Part shown: positions 22,135-33,211 of the stretch, in pieces
How the letters are laid out: the number at the start of each line of letters is the position of its first letter
How positions within the stretch are numbered: position 1 is the first letter of the stretch
NCBI GenBank assembly: GCA_038503065.1
Contig: JBCAMK010000019.1
Coordinates: 248,001 to 312,000, forward strand
Direction of reading: 5' to 3'
From: Paragyromitra xinjiangensis
Lineage: Eukaryota; Ascomycota; Pezizomycetes; Pezizales; Discinaceae
Length of the DNA stretch: 64,000 bases
Program-made: the position numbers and the translations under genes
Notes under the pieces: model-generated
Told to the model about the DNA's origin: nothing
Database searches by the model: none
What the model saw: the letters and a program-made list of their open reading frames with translations, nothing else

Positions 22135-23087
22135 CTCAGCTTGTTAATTAGTATGAGATATTGATTTATTAAATAGTTAGAGCCCTGGGTAATCAGCTAG
22201 GATTCGGCCGAGCTTGAACGTCTGTCCAGTCTCCGAGTTTGTAAAACCGTTCGAGTAATATAGTTTCAAGATGCAGCTGCTATCTTTTCCTGTTTCTTGA
22301 CTAGGAAAGACAAAGAAGGCTCGAAGTTAACCTGGTGGCCAGGTAGATTGGGATAGAAATAAGTTAAGAATGAGTGAGATGAAACGGGCGTGAGTGTGAC
22401 GGGGGAGAATAGAGCCGGGACTCAAGATATAAAGCACGGCTTAAGCTGGCCAGCCTATGGTGAGATACATCACATGTCATGAACATGAGTGATGTAGCGT
22501 TAAACCTTAAAAAATTGAGACCCTATTTGCATTGCAAATTGGACTCGCGAGACGGGTACCGCTGGCAAATGTTTTCTTCCTTCCAAGTCGAAATTGGGCG
22601 AACCACTAAGTCAAACAGAATCTCCAGCATCAGTATCCGAGGGTAGAAGTGCTAGTAGGATCTTGAGGGTTGGGTGCAAGTTCGCTTTCCCGGGTGCGCG
22701 TCATGAAAAATCACCCGTTTCGATAGATCAACCACCCGAATTATCAACATATCTTGCTAGTTTGCGGGCGTATTAGGATACACATCTGGCATGCTCTAAA
22801 TCATTACGTTTGTAAATCTCGTGTAAATTCCGGGAAGGATAATCGATCCATACTTGGGAGTAGTTATGTAGTCACGACTCAAGGAACAAGCGAAACTTCG
22901 AATTTAAATTCGGGCTATTGGCTCGACAATACATATATCTTATCCTGTACACAAGCGTGGAATCTAGCTATAGAAAAAAAATAACAAGTTTCGTATAACT
23001 CGTAATAGTACGTCGGCCCAGACAATTGAATAACCTCCACCCTCCAAACAGCTACCTCATAAACTGGTAGAACTTGGCAACTGAGCC
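22135..23087. other. Intergenic between two ankyrin genes
   Basis: Contains the presumed promoter of the 21463-22134 gene. No other gene or repeat is supported. Confidence 0.35.
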
Positions 23088-23783
23088 TCAAACAACATGT
23101 ATCGCATCATCCGGTCCGGGCAAAGGATCACTTGTAACACCAACCGCTACATTTACCTTATTCTCTGCCTCGACAAGCAAATCGACCAACCGATCAATCT
23201 CATGTAGGCGTGCCCAGGAAAGTGGTGTATCTCCATACCGATTTTCTAGTAAGACGTTCGCACCAGCATTGATCAATGCCTCAGCCACTGGGTAGTTCGT
23301 TGATCCTACTCCCTTGTACACATGCCATATGGCATGAATCAAAGCTTGATCACCGTCTACGTTCCGGTAGTTGATGTCAGCCCCTGCATCCAGAAGTACT
23401 TGGAAAGCATTCATTCGAAGCTGGGGTGATAAGTGAGCAGTGCGGCCACCTGCCAGTAGATGTAATGCAGTATCAAGTCGCCCTCGAGAGGCAGAATCAA
23501 TATCAACGCCCTTTCCGAGCAACGTCTTCATCACACTCTTATTTGCAGAAAGAGCAGCGAGATGTAGTGGTGCGTAGCCAATCGCGTCGTATTCATCCAT
23601 AGGAGTGCCAGCGTCAATCAAGATGCTAACCACTCTCTTGTGGTTGTTCTCAGCTGCAGCAAATAAAGCAGCCAACATCAGGTCGACATCCCTATTTACC
23701 ATAGGAAGAATAAGTTTAGTAACTACGAAATAGCCTTCCGCGGAAGCTTTCAAAAACAGTCGTTTTCTCCACAGATGAACCAT
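23088..23783 (-). CDS. Small ankyrin-repeat protein (231 aa), paralogue of 21463-22134
   Basis: Uninterrupted frame from ATG (23781-23783) to stop at 23088. Ankyrin repeats: VDLMLAALFAAAENNHKRVV, IGYAPLHLAALSANKSVMK, LDTALHLLAGGRT, GADINYRNVDGDQALIHAIW and RYGDTPLSWARLHEIDRL. It lacks any attached effector domain. The same repeat order and spacing as the neighbouring gene show tandem duplication followed by strong divergence, which fits genes under diversifying selection or relaxed constraint. It has no introns I can see. Function unknown; the only safe statement is a protein-protein interaction role. Confidence 0.7.
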   Translation of the reverse strand: MVHLWRKRLFLKASAEGYFVVTKLILPMVNRDVDLMLAALFAAAENNHKRVVSILIDAGTPMDEYDAIGYAPLHLAALSANKSVMKTLLGKGVDIDSASRGRLDTALHLLAGGRTAHLSPQLRMNAFQVLLDAGADINYRNVDGDQALIHAIWHVYKGVGSTNYPVAEALINAGANVLLENRYGDTPLSWARLHEIDRLVDLLVEAENKVNVAVGVTSDPLPGPDDAIHVV

Positions 23784-24717
23784 CGCTACACGTAATGTGA
23801 TGTGACGATAGAGGGAAGTTTTCTCGATGACAGTACTCGTACACCTGTGGCATATATGAGCTCAGCAAAATGCTGTAAGAGTATGCAAGAGGATTGTCTT
23901 TCTTACGGTTGATTCCAATCGATGAAGTGAAACTTAGGATTATAAAGTGATTGATATAGTGAATATCGGAAGTAGAGAAAGGAAGCAGGTTGTTGCAAAG
24001 GAGTTAAGGGTTTTTCAGAAATAATGGGGGGACTAATAGAAAGGGAGGCGAGCTTAAGAAGCCTTCTGGCTGTGTAAGCCCCATGATCAGATAGTTTAAT
24101 GCTTGGTTATGTTCATTTGATACTAATCGTACCACGTGGGCGTTTCCCCGACACTATTACGGGTGAGGCCTGATCTAGGCCGGTCGCGGGGATGAAATTG
24201 CAGTGAATAAATCTAGCTCGTAAGAATGGCGTGTGCAAATCCGCTCTTCAAAGCCTTGTATACTTGAATTACCGTTGCCATACTCCTCACCACCGGGATA
24301 TTAATGACGTGTTACTGACCGCAACTATTGCTGAGAGAAATTAGAGTTCAATGGCTCCGGATTTAATGTTGTCAGGATAATACTTATGTCTCCCGAAAAT
24401 TTGCATCGACCACCTAAACTGCAGCCCTAACCATTAACACTTGGTCATAAGGTGGAGGTAATTTGAAGTAACAGGCTCTTGAGTTCTTCGTTATACAACT
24501 AGGAGATTTCTACAATCGCAGAGCTATATTATAGTGTGAGGAAGAGCTCGCAAGGTATCCGTGTAGTATGTATAACCCCTCCACATGACCTGATACCCGA
24601 ATATTTGACGTACACACGACCACCCTCTTACCGTGACATCATCATAACATCTTCTATCTCATCCGCCATTGTCAGTCATTTGTGTCGACCACTACTGGCA
24701 AACAAAACAAAGCAGCG
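23784..24717. other. Intergenic, divergent promoter region
   Basis: Lies between the minus-strand ankyrin gene and the plus-strand gene at 24718, so it should hold both promoters. No repeats or small genes are recognised. Confidence 0.35.
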
Positions 24718-25860
24718 ATGTGTCTTCACAAGCGATACCAATTCCACTGCGGGCACGAGCCTTTACAACTTGTATCAGGTGTCTGTGGCGAGTTCAAAAG
24801 ACAAACTGATGGCCGATCATCAGCGTACTCAACCTATCGGTGTCCTTTCTCGATGTTTACATCTCCGATAATCAATGCACAAATCCCTTGCTGGCAATGC
24901 CATAGCAACTACATGAAGGCAACGGGCCAAGATCCATGGGCACGAGCGTATAGTTCCATTATCATATTTCTTGGTGAGGATGATGTAATATTGGATGATC
25001 TGCTTCCAGAGCATCAGCTTTACTACGACCTACTGAAAATATCACCAAAGGCAAAGCCCCTGGAGATCGAAGATACAGCTACATCACAAGTGGTAGAGGG
25101 ATCTGATCCTGATCCGAGTGATCCATCGGAAGAAGTATCTGATGAAGATGCCTCATCTTGCTGTGAAACTGGAAGCAGCATTGTCTCGTTTAGCAATCGG
25201 ACATTGAGCGCTTCACTCGGTTCATCAGAAGAGTCTTCACATACTAACAGAGCTATTAGGAAGCCTAGAGTATCACCCTCGCTCTCCCAGTCCTTTATTG
25301 GGGTTGATATCGATACTCAGGTTTCTGTAAAACCTAGCCTACCCTCTGCTACGAACCATGATGTTCTACAACATATCTCCCCCGTGGCATCATTGAAAGC
25401 TATTCCCAGCTACCGCCGTCAACTGCTGAAGAAGCTGAAAAAGAGGCTGCGAGCTGCCAATATATCTCATCCTACCCTTCGATCATTAGTTACCGTCCAA
25501 AACGTTGAGCCTGAGACTACTATAGAAATGGCCGCTAGCTTGCACCAGACCCGCAGTCATAACTCTAGCATCGATACATACCACACAGCTCCCTGCACGC
25601 GGTCTGCTGCAATCAAATTTTCGAAATCAAAAGCTAGTAGAAAAAAGTCATACTCAACGCCTGATTTGATAACCGCGCACCGACTCTCTACAGAGCATGA
25701 TGGCACTACAGATCGAAAAAAGAGAAGCGCCATGGAGATGGAGAATACACACGCCGTAGGAGATACTAACTCTGAAACAAAGGAGTTAGCACCGGTCGAT
25801 ATGAATATTATGAACAACGTTCGGGCGGATTATTTTCTCGACGAAAGGAAATATTCATAA
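24718..25860 (+). CDS. Unrecognised protein with N-terminal Cys/His cluster (380 aa)
   Basis: The frame is open from 24682 but the first ATG is at 24718 (MCLHKRYQFHCGHEPL), giving 380 residues to TAA 25858-25860. The N-terminus has paired Cys and His (CLHKRYQFHCGH, then YRCPF, then CWQCHSNY) that look able to bind zinc in a degenerate RING/zinc-ribbon fashion. This CxHxxYxFxCGH opening is common in fungal hypothetical proteins. The middle is acidic and Ser-rich (EEVSDEDASSCCETGSSI), and the C-terminal half is basic and disordered (RRQLLKKLKKRLR, SKASRKKS). No enzyme motif or membrane segment. Function unknown; a nuclear or regulatory protein is an inference from composition only. Confidence 0.6.
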   Translation: MCLHKRYQFHCGHEPLQLVSGVCGEFKRQTDGRSSAYSTYRCPFSMFTSPIINAQIPCWQCHSNYMKATGQDPWARAYSSIIIFLGEDDVILDDLLPEHQLYYDLLKISPKAKPLEIEDTATSQVVEGSDPDPSDPSEEVSDEDASSCCETGSSIVSFSNRTLSASLGSSEESSHTNRAIRKPRVSPSLSQSFIGVDIDTQVSVKPSLPSATNHDVLQHISPVASLKAIPSYRRQLLKKLKKRLRAANISHPTLRSLVTVQNVEPETTIEMAASLHQTRSHNSSIDTYHTAPCTRSAAIKFSKSKASRKKSYSTPDLITAHRLSTEHDGTTDRKKRSAMEMENTHAVGDTNSETKELAPVDMNIMNNVRADYFLDERKYS

Positions 25861-26792
25861 CCTTTAGCGTATCTATATAACGGATTCGAGGGTTGTTCAA
25901 GTTCAAGTTTTATAGAACGCCGGATAGCTGAAGGTATTTGCTAACGGCGGAGGAGCTATTCTTGTTGAAGGTGGTAGTTCAACAACAGCCCTTTATTATT
26001 CACTGCACGAAGGCCCTTATAAATAGCCTTATTCTATGGAAAACTCATTTTCCGTGAACTGTTAAAAATTAAATGGCAGTTTTTTTAGGAATGCAAAGAT
26101 TCATTGTCACAGAATCTGTCTCTATTTGTCTATTTCTGTATTGATTTTGACACCCCAAGCACACCCATACTCTATGTAGGATAGAATTCGCTAGTTGTAG
26201 AATTGATTGATTAATGTACCCTGTGCATGATAGTTGTAGATTCTTGCTGGACAATCTTTTCTATAAGTATAATTGCCGAAGCTTGGAGTCACAAGGTATA
26301 CCCGTGGTAAAAAAACGATATAAAATCCACAATAACTTGCGATTAACATCGGTTATCGTTATAGACTAACATACATACAAGTGGGCTTTGAGGTGGAGAA
26401 TGTTATTTCACTCGACGATGAGTAACGGAAGGCTTAAGTTCCCTAAAATTCACTTCGTCTAAGCTAAACGCTACACGCATTTAAGTGGCCTTCACCTGAT
26501 CCTACTCCCAATTACAGCAACTCCAACGAACTCTCTTGAAAAAGTCCTAAACGTCCGCCCTACCACTAGCAGCTAGCCTCCATAGCCCTGGCATAAGCTC
26601 CCAGCGTCTAATTGACATCAATCACTCATTACAAACATTGAGTTATACAACTGTACATCTCATGACCGTTAGTATCTTCCAGTCTCTTTTGAAACAGGAA
26701 GAATGCAACCCTAACGCCAATTCTGTCACCACCAAGTGATCAATTATCCTTTACCCCTCTCAAACTGACAAACCCACTTAGCGCAAAATATT
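25861..26792. other. Intergenic, convergent 3' ends
   Basis: Separates the plus-strand gene ending at 25860 from the minus-strand gene ending at 26793. AT-rich; nothing recognised. Confidence 0.35.
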
Positions 26793-28449
26793 CTACCCGA
26801 TTATCTTCGCAATTGCCAACATATTTACGCCATCTGCAGTATCAAATTGCTCGACAGATGGTACGGCAAGTCGCGGTTTTCGGCCTACGGTAGATAACTT
26901 TAGCGCTCTCTTAGTCTGCTTTTTAGTTGGACGCCCAGACGTGACGTTTTCGTGACTCGGTGGGGCCTTTGCACCTTCCTTGCTTGTATCGAAGTATTTG
27001 CCACGCTTCTCGACCATCGGTATTGATAAGCTAGCTGCCACTGCTAGCGCCAAAAGCCCTTGATCCAAGTTATTTGCTTGCCCTGCGCTAGCCGTATCTT
27101 GTCGCGTACTTTGCAGACGCTCTCGCTCGTCTCTTTCTCGGAACTCGGGCTCTATATCACTGGGCACCCTATAGGATGCATCTAGAACTAGGCCGGGGAG
27201 CTGCTCAGATAATACCCCCGTGGAGTAATTGATCACGGGTATCTCTCCATAATCAGGCCAGTTGTGAGACTTTCTTCCATGGCCTGGCTGGTCTCTGTGA
27301 AAAATCGCTGCATTTCCTTCCAGTTCCTTAGTTCCACCATTCTTCGGCAATTCTGCTAGTAAAGGCTGGTCCTCCCTTCTGTCAGCCCCATCTTCTGCTA
27401 CTTCAATTTTTTAAGAAGCGAACATCTATGCAGAATGCTCACCGTGTTGGCTCTTTGAGTCTTCGACAATCTGACCGTGATTTTTTGCTTTGCACGTTCT
27501 CGAGCATACCAATAATATCCCAGAGAATAGTCTACCGGAACATTCATTATGTCCGTGATAGCACCATTTGTTATCCTGGACTTAGGTACCGTAAAGATCC
27601 TAGACTTTTGTGCTCCTGCCAGATCTCTGAAGCTGGCTCTGCGGGTACCATGCATGGCTGATGGATGGAAGACACTTGGAATATCACTAAGAATACTTGC
27701 AATTGGTGGTAACAAGCTTTCAGATGCAGTAGATTCCCTACTACCTGGAGAAGTCACAGTGTTTATCCAAGATAAAACTTTTTCCTCCTGTTTAGATGTC
27801 TGCAGAATATCACAAGGTGTCACTGCGTATCCTGTGGCCGCAGAGTGTTGTTTGTTCTAGAGAGTTCGTAGTGAATTAGTTTCTAGCCTGCAAAACTCTT
27901 GAAGCATATTTGTCACAGTTTTCGGCTAGTACCTTTTCATGATCCCGGTTCCGATGAATTTTGTCGTAATCTAAGTCCATTTGCTTAGGCGTGATCATGC
28001 CCAGGTGAGCCGAAGTGAGCCTCTCGAAGTGAGTGTTGTTTTTGCTCTTCTTGAGCCTCAATACTCGCCATTCCTGGGTATGCATCAACCTACACCGCTG
28101 ACAGCTCTTAGCGATAGTACACCGCATCCCTCGTCGAAACGAATAGAGGTCATATAGCAGCATGGTTCGCCCACAGATGACACAAGTTTTTATTATCCTC
28201 TCCTCACAGTCAAAATGCTTAATCTGATGATAGTATGAGCGCCGAGGCAACTCTCACTTCTGTGGTTCGGGGACTGACCTTCGAAGTATGTCGATTTTTT
28301 AGTATTTCACGTCGTAAACATCTCTGCTTCCATTCTTTAAGAGACTCAGCATACTTTGATAACTCTGCTATCTGTTTGGAAAGTTGGTTGATTGCCCCCT
28401 CCAGCTCAGACATGTGTTTATCTCCTGCTACTCGATCATCCGTCTGCAT
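26793..28449 (-). CDS. Four-exon unrecognised protein with CxxC motifs (about 482 aa)
   Basis: Four minus-strand frames join in phase through three introns: 28278-28224 (GTCAGT...ATCAG), 27932-27857 (GTACTA...AACTAATTC...TCTAG) and 27442-27366 (GTGAGC...GCTGAC...CCAG). Exons are 28449-28279, 28223-27933, 27856-27443 and 27365-26793. The start is ATG 28449 or the in-frame ATG 36 bases later (MSELEGAINQL). The protein begins with a short coiled coil (INQLSKQIAELSKYAESLKE), followed by a Cys cluster (CVICGRTM ... CTIAKSCQRC) that could bind zinc, a Ser-rich middle, and a C-terminal basic segment with an AT-hook-like GRPTKKQTKRALK. A DNA-associated role is inference from composition; I recognise no family. 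No frameshift is needed once the introns are used. Confidence 0.55.
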
Positions 28450-30116
28450 ATTTCGTCGTCCAGCACGCGTAGTTTGATGTCAACTGTAGCAAGTCGCTAT
28501 TTGAATAGGCCAAGATGGGCTTCGTAGGGATATCGTACGCAAAGGAACTGGAGATGTAATATCTAGATGTGAGTGCCCCAAAGCTGCGAGGTCGTTGCTA
28601 GGGCAAGCGCGAATTTACTCACCGCGTGACGAACTGTTCGGTAGCAAGTGATCAGCAGAAGCGATGGATGGCCTGCTGACCCGAACCTATCCTATAAGTT
28701 GCATCAGATATGACTAGGCATTTGGAATCGTATGGGGCGAAGCTGTCATCAAGGGAATATACCAAAAGAATATGAAATATCTACCAACCGAACACGCGCA
28801 TTTCATGTTCTCAACTATAGCGAAAACCCCGCGAAAGCTGCTCGAGAGTTAATCAGAGCACTATCTTGACATATCAAATTGGTACCATCATATGGTTTTG
28901 GCCGCGGAATGTTGCTCTTGAAAAACTCGGGGTGGCCTGCTATGATCTATTACCATCTTGGAAATAAGATCACAGTACAAATAGCAATGGTCTTAGGCTA
29001 ACCCCAGCCATCTCCCACCATCCACCCAACCGCGATAGATTTGTGCCAGGTTCCGTTAGGACTGTTCCCCCCGCAACCATCGATGAGAGAAACATAAATA
29101 GCTTGAGAAAGTGAGCTGTACCAGAGAACTCGTCTCACTGTTCATCAGAAACCCGAGAACTAGTACCACAGCCAGCTACAGACAAAGAAGTGACCTTGAC
29201 GGCAGCAACAGAACTTCAAGCTTCCAAAATATAAGGCAGAAACCTACAACAATACCCACATCGAGTAGTGGAGTTTACCGACGCCCAACCAGTCGTTACA
29301 ACTTTGACAGACTCCACAGGTCAGTAGAACCTCAATTAAATGATAGCGGCCCCTCACACTGTATGCCATCGCTTCAAAGCCGTACAAGATCAGGAACCAT
29401 AAGTCCTCAAAGATTTCAATCTCTAAGGCGGCTATACACACGACTAAGACGGGATATAAGAGACCTGGTGCAGCCAACAATTGGCTAGGTCAGCTAATGT
29501 ACCAATTTCAATACCCCACTCAATTCTAAGACAGACATACTATCTCAGTTGGACTAACGTGGTATTACATGACAGTGATACTGAGCAGCAAAGAAGCCAA
29601 TTGAAATGCACATAGGGGTTAAGTAGTCAAAAAACACCTACAAGTGTTAGACTAGGAAGGTTGGCCAATTGACAGATTGGAAAGCCGGGTGTGAATAGAT
29701 CTCCAGCAGGCTGCTAGCTATGCCACTCACTGTAGTCCCCTGCTTTTTATTTTCTCCAGGTATTAAGAAAGTGTCATCTATGCATATAAATTAATGAAAT
29801 GTAGATTTCGGGTGTTACCATGCTCAGCTGTGCGCATAGCCTCCCTACGGGACACATAGCTACCAAAGTCCAATTTTGCAGTTTCTCACATTTTGGCAAA
29901 GCAACCACTAGGGCAGCTTGTACCTACCAAAGTCCAATCTGGGAGGCTAGCTACACAACCGTGCCCTTTAACCGAATATGCAAAATATAATTTCGCTTTA
30001 CTAGCTATCAAATAAATTCCATTGATAGTTGAATGATGATAAACATTATTTGGGGGTTTGAATATTTTACCAGTCATGCTGAGAACCTCCAAAAGTGGTG
30101 GAAGTGAGAGGTAGCA
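28450..30116. other. Intergenic; one weak 125-codon ORF
   Basis: A plus-strand frame at 29111-29488 lacks an ATG start, is rich in Ser, Arg and Thr, and could be a second exon after a TAG acceptor at 29099-29101; I cannot find a first exon. From about 29500 the sequence becomes AT-rich and transposon-like. Otherwise nothing recognised. Confidence 0.3.
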
Positions 30117-30980
30117 ATGGTTTTTTTCTCAGTAGTGAGTGACTCCAACTCCAACTGCACAACAACACTTTCTGTCCAACAAACACTCTCTGCACAACAG
30201 ACACCTTCTGCGCAACAAACACATTCCACACAACCACACTCACAACAACCACTACAGCCACTATGCCAGAAGCTATTACTTATTATGATATTCAAAGAAT
30301 GATATTTGCTCATATGTTTGCGGATATCTATCACTTGAATGTTCACCACCAATGCTTCAGAGATTATAAGAGCAGGATACCTATTATTAAAAATGTGTCA
30401 CGAATCTCAATCAAGCACTTTGTGTATTGTCTATCATGACATGAAAGAAACTAATGGAGGGAGAAACTAGGTCATGTATTGCGTCATGAAGATCATGACG
30501 AAGGGACATGCAATGTATTGCGTCATGAAGATCATGACGAAGGGACGCGCAATGTATTACGCAGTTGGATTTCTTATGACATCATGTACTGAGTCATGAC
30601 TACGCAAGAGCTTGCGTAGGCATAGAGTCATAGCTAATGGACGCGTCAGAGACTACGCAATGGTATTGCGTAGGAGGGATACAAAGGTCATGTATCAACC
30701 TCTATTTAAGAGAGGTCGAGTAGATAGTTAGTTTAGTTCTGTACGCAATCTTCTAAGTTATAAATCGAAGTCCTTACTCAACTATAACAACACTTATAGA
30801 ATGTCTACACTAAAGACAACGACAAAGTGAGTTGAAACATGAGGATCGATTGACGCTTGAGTAACAAATACCATGTTACGGGACTGTCATATTCTTGACT
30901 TAATGTCGTGCAACGATCGTAAGCAGCATGGTCGTTACAAAATGGAGAGTTACTGGAGGAATATGCATTTGATAGTGAAT
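30117..30980 (+). pseudogene. AT-rich ORF split by an LTR-B insertion
   Basis: A Gln/Thr-rich frame (30117-30302, repeated SAQQT motifs) overlaps a second frame starting at ATG 30261 (MPEAITYYDIQRMIFAHMF). The second frame runs to IPIIKN, where the 544-bp LTR-B element (30396-30939) interrupts it, and resumes after the element as GELLEEYAFDSE and a stop. The target duplication AAATG flanks the insertion exactly at this break, so the original frame was continuous. The two overlapping frames imply an older frameshift. Further coding-like fragments follow (GTWFTMLQRKYDAKV near 31152-31200). I do not recognise the protein; the setting suggests another transposon. Confidence 0.45.
30396..30939 (-). 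mobile_element. Solo LTR family B, copy 1, with AAATG target duplication
   Basis: Ends are TGTCAC and GTTACA, and the element is flanked by AAATG at 30391-30395 and 30940-30944, a perfect 5-bp duplication. The whole 544-bp sequence is the reverse complement of 42528-43071. It carries two tandem copies of a roughly 37-bp unit centred on the palindrome GTCATGAAGATCATGAC (30482-30550), and inverted TACGCAA/TTGCGTA pairs (30600-30685). No coding capacity and no internal region, hence a solo LTR. Confidence 0.8.
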
Positions 30981-31291
30981 AATATAAGTCCTTTTTAATA
31001 TTTTATCTATTTTCTAACGTACAATAGAAAAGAAAGAATTTAGTTTCCAAAGCTCTGATGTTCAACAATATGGGAAGGGACTATTATGGGAAGGGACTTG
31101 GGATCCCTTTCAGCAATAGGATTTGGTTAAGAGTACATTTTCTTTTACAGGGACATGGTTTACCATGTTGCAGAGAAAATATGATGCAAAGGTTCTAGCC
31201 TGGAAAAAAGATAAAAAGCAAGCAAATTATACGTTCATTCTTGCTGGTACCATCATGTGTCCTATGTAAGTGATTTTGATGGATAGGTACT

Positions 31292-32273
31292 TGTTATACC
31301 TATGGCTATAGGCGTGCAGTGGTCTCCCTGTTACCCTACCTACGTAGGGAGTTACCCTACCTTCCATTTTGGTCACCTTCCCATCTTCGTTGGACCCCTC
31401 TGTGGCTGCCTGTTGTGATATTGGCCTTCCCAGCCTATTCCCAGGCAGTTACCCTGCCTTCCCCGGTTACCCGGCCGTTACCCTGCCTTCAGCAGTGAGT
31501 AGATCGAGAAGGAGGGACACCCACAAAATATCCACATCCCGGAGACTAAAAGTAACCCTTTGGTCGTCAACGGTGCCCTTCCCGCGGAACGTGACCCGGA
31601 GGGTATGTATGAGAGGTCTTCATAGGGCAACTTGGGGCGCTGAGTCACGTGGGCCATTCGGATTAGTCATCAGAGGTCTCCTGCCCACGCTATGGGGCTC
31701 CAAACACCAGCTGTCGCAACAAAACGATATCGTGTAACCACCTACTCAATCGGGTGAACGCAACCGTCGCAACCGTATCATCGCCACGGCAATCCGAAGA
31801 TTACTGAACAAGGGGTAAGTGTCGGAAGTTGGAGATATCGGTTTCGCCGATAGGATGTTGGATAAATATATAAGCGGGTTAGTTCAGTTTGTAATAGTAG
31901 ATAGTTTAGTCCGTCGACCCAAGCTACAAAGAACACACAGTAGTAAAGAGGACGGGATATAAATACTCTTGCATTGGACGTCAATTCTGAGTCGATCATC
32001 ATCAAGGAAGAAAGAGCATTATCAATATTATTTTGTTACCAACATACTTTGTTCCGTGATAAATTCTCCATCGTATCGAGTTGTTTAGCATAGCTTCGCG
32101 CTTCAGCACTCGTGTCCTTCCTATTGAGAAAGTTCTTTCAACGGAACAGCCCCGACCCTTATCTCGCTTAAACTATCGTTGCCTTTGTGCGGTTCATAAG
32201 AAGTTGTCAGGACGTGCGCTCGGGTATTGTGCTACAGATAGTAGCCAGTCGAGTTACAGAGTCTAGAGAGCTA
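31292..32273 (+). mobile_element. LTR-like repeat family C, copy 2 (982 bp)
   Basis: Inverted counterpart of 9078-10059 with the same length. Starts TGTTATACCTATGGC and ends AGAGAGCTA. Contains the frame 31369-31737, whose last 80 or so residues are nearly the same as in copy 1 (RRLKVTLWSS ... QLSQQNDIV). Possible imperfect flanking duplications (GTACT/GTATT). No pol genes inside or beside it. Confidence 0.6.
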
Positions 32274-32388
32274 CCGTATTTTCTCGCAAATAACAAATAC
32301 AACTGGACTGGGGGAATTGATAATTGACCCAGCTGCTGATAGGTCAAATCAACGTCCTTCAGAGCTAAGTGACAACTATGCAAGTTGA

Positions 32389-33211
32389 CCCGAGAGCTCA
32401 ACCAAATCTCAACCTCAACGCAACTTGAACCCTGAGCAGCATTTTCAGATTCCTGCTGTTAGAACTATGTCTCCACAACGACCTGGGCCAAAGCGACTTA
32501 CTGTTGATAAAAGACTTCGATCTTTTCCTGCCAAGCCTCTTCGATCGAAAGCTCGGCGCTCGTTCACTACTCGGAAGAAATTGCAAGTTTTGAGCTACTT
32601 AGCTACACCCTCGATACCGTATATTTCAGATCCTGATACTCTTCGCTGTCCAACGATCCAGGAAACATCAGAGTATTTTGGTGGTATTTTGACTAGCTGC
32701 ATTTGTGAATGGCGAAAAATGGAAACGGAACTTGTTAAATGTGCAGCGGGAGACAGGAGAAGGATGATGGAGGGTAGGACCAAATGGCCATTGATGGAAG
32801 TTGAGTTGTATCGGGAGTTTTTGCAGAAAAGGGCAGAAGGTTCAATAGTACGTCGAGGATGGTTTCGGATTACAAGCAGAGATTACTTTAAGAAGCACTA
32901 TCCTGAGCGAGAGGTAGTGGACTTTCTATTTTCTGTGGGTTGGTTTACTGGGTTTCTTTCTCGCCACCGCATCACAATTCGATTCACAACCAACCGAGCA
33001 CAGAAGATCCCACGAGATTATCTAAATCTAGTCCTTGACTTTTTCCGCTTTATTCGACGCAATTCTCAAGTGCGACCTGGAGAAGTACAATACATCACAG
33101 GTCGATACACACCATCACGAACCGCCAACATGGATCAAACCCCTGCACCCTTTGAATACCTATCAGGTCGAACCTACGCAGAGAAAGGCAGCAATACAGT
33201 CTGGGCTAAGG
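32389..33211 (+). pseudogene. pogo/Tigger-like DDE transposase, N-terminal half
   Basis: Open from just after TGA 32386-32388; no ATG start is visible near the beginning, so the 5' end is incomplete or uses an unseen exon. It encodes a basic leader (RSKARRSFTTRKKLQVLSYL), a helix-turn-helix region, a Tc5/CENP-B-type DNA-binding segment (FLFSVGWFTGFLSRHRITIR) and the beginning of the DDE_1 catalytic domain with the first catalytic Asp in NMDQTPAPFEYL. The frame then runs straight into an LTR-A element after YAEKGSNTVWAK, and the rest of the catalytic domain is not found downstream. This family (pogo superfamily, fungal DDE_1 type) normally continues for some 200 more residues, so the gene is dead. 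Confidence 0.7.

Noticed and set aside
13263..23783. Gasdermin-like partner gene next to the CHAT protease
   Set aside because: I looked at all frames nearby; none resembles a gasdermin-like pore-former.
27398..27420. Frameshift at a run of six A in the four-exon gene
   Set aside because: A GTGAGC donor, GCTGAC branch point and CCAG acceptor at 27442-27366 restore the frame as an intron.
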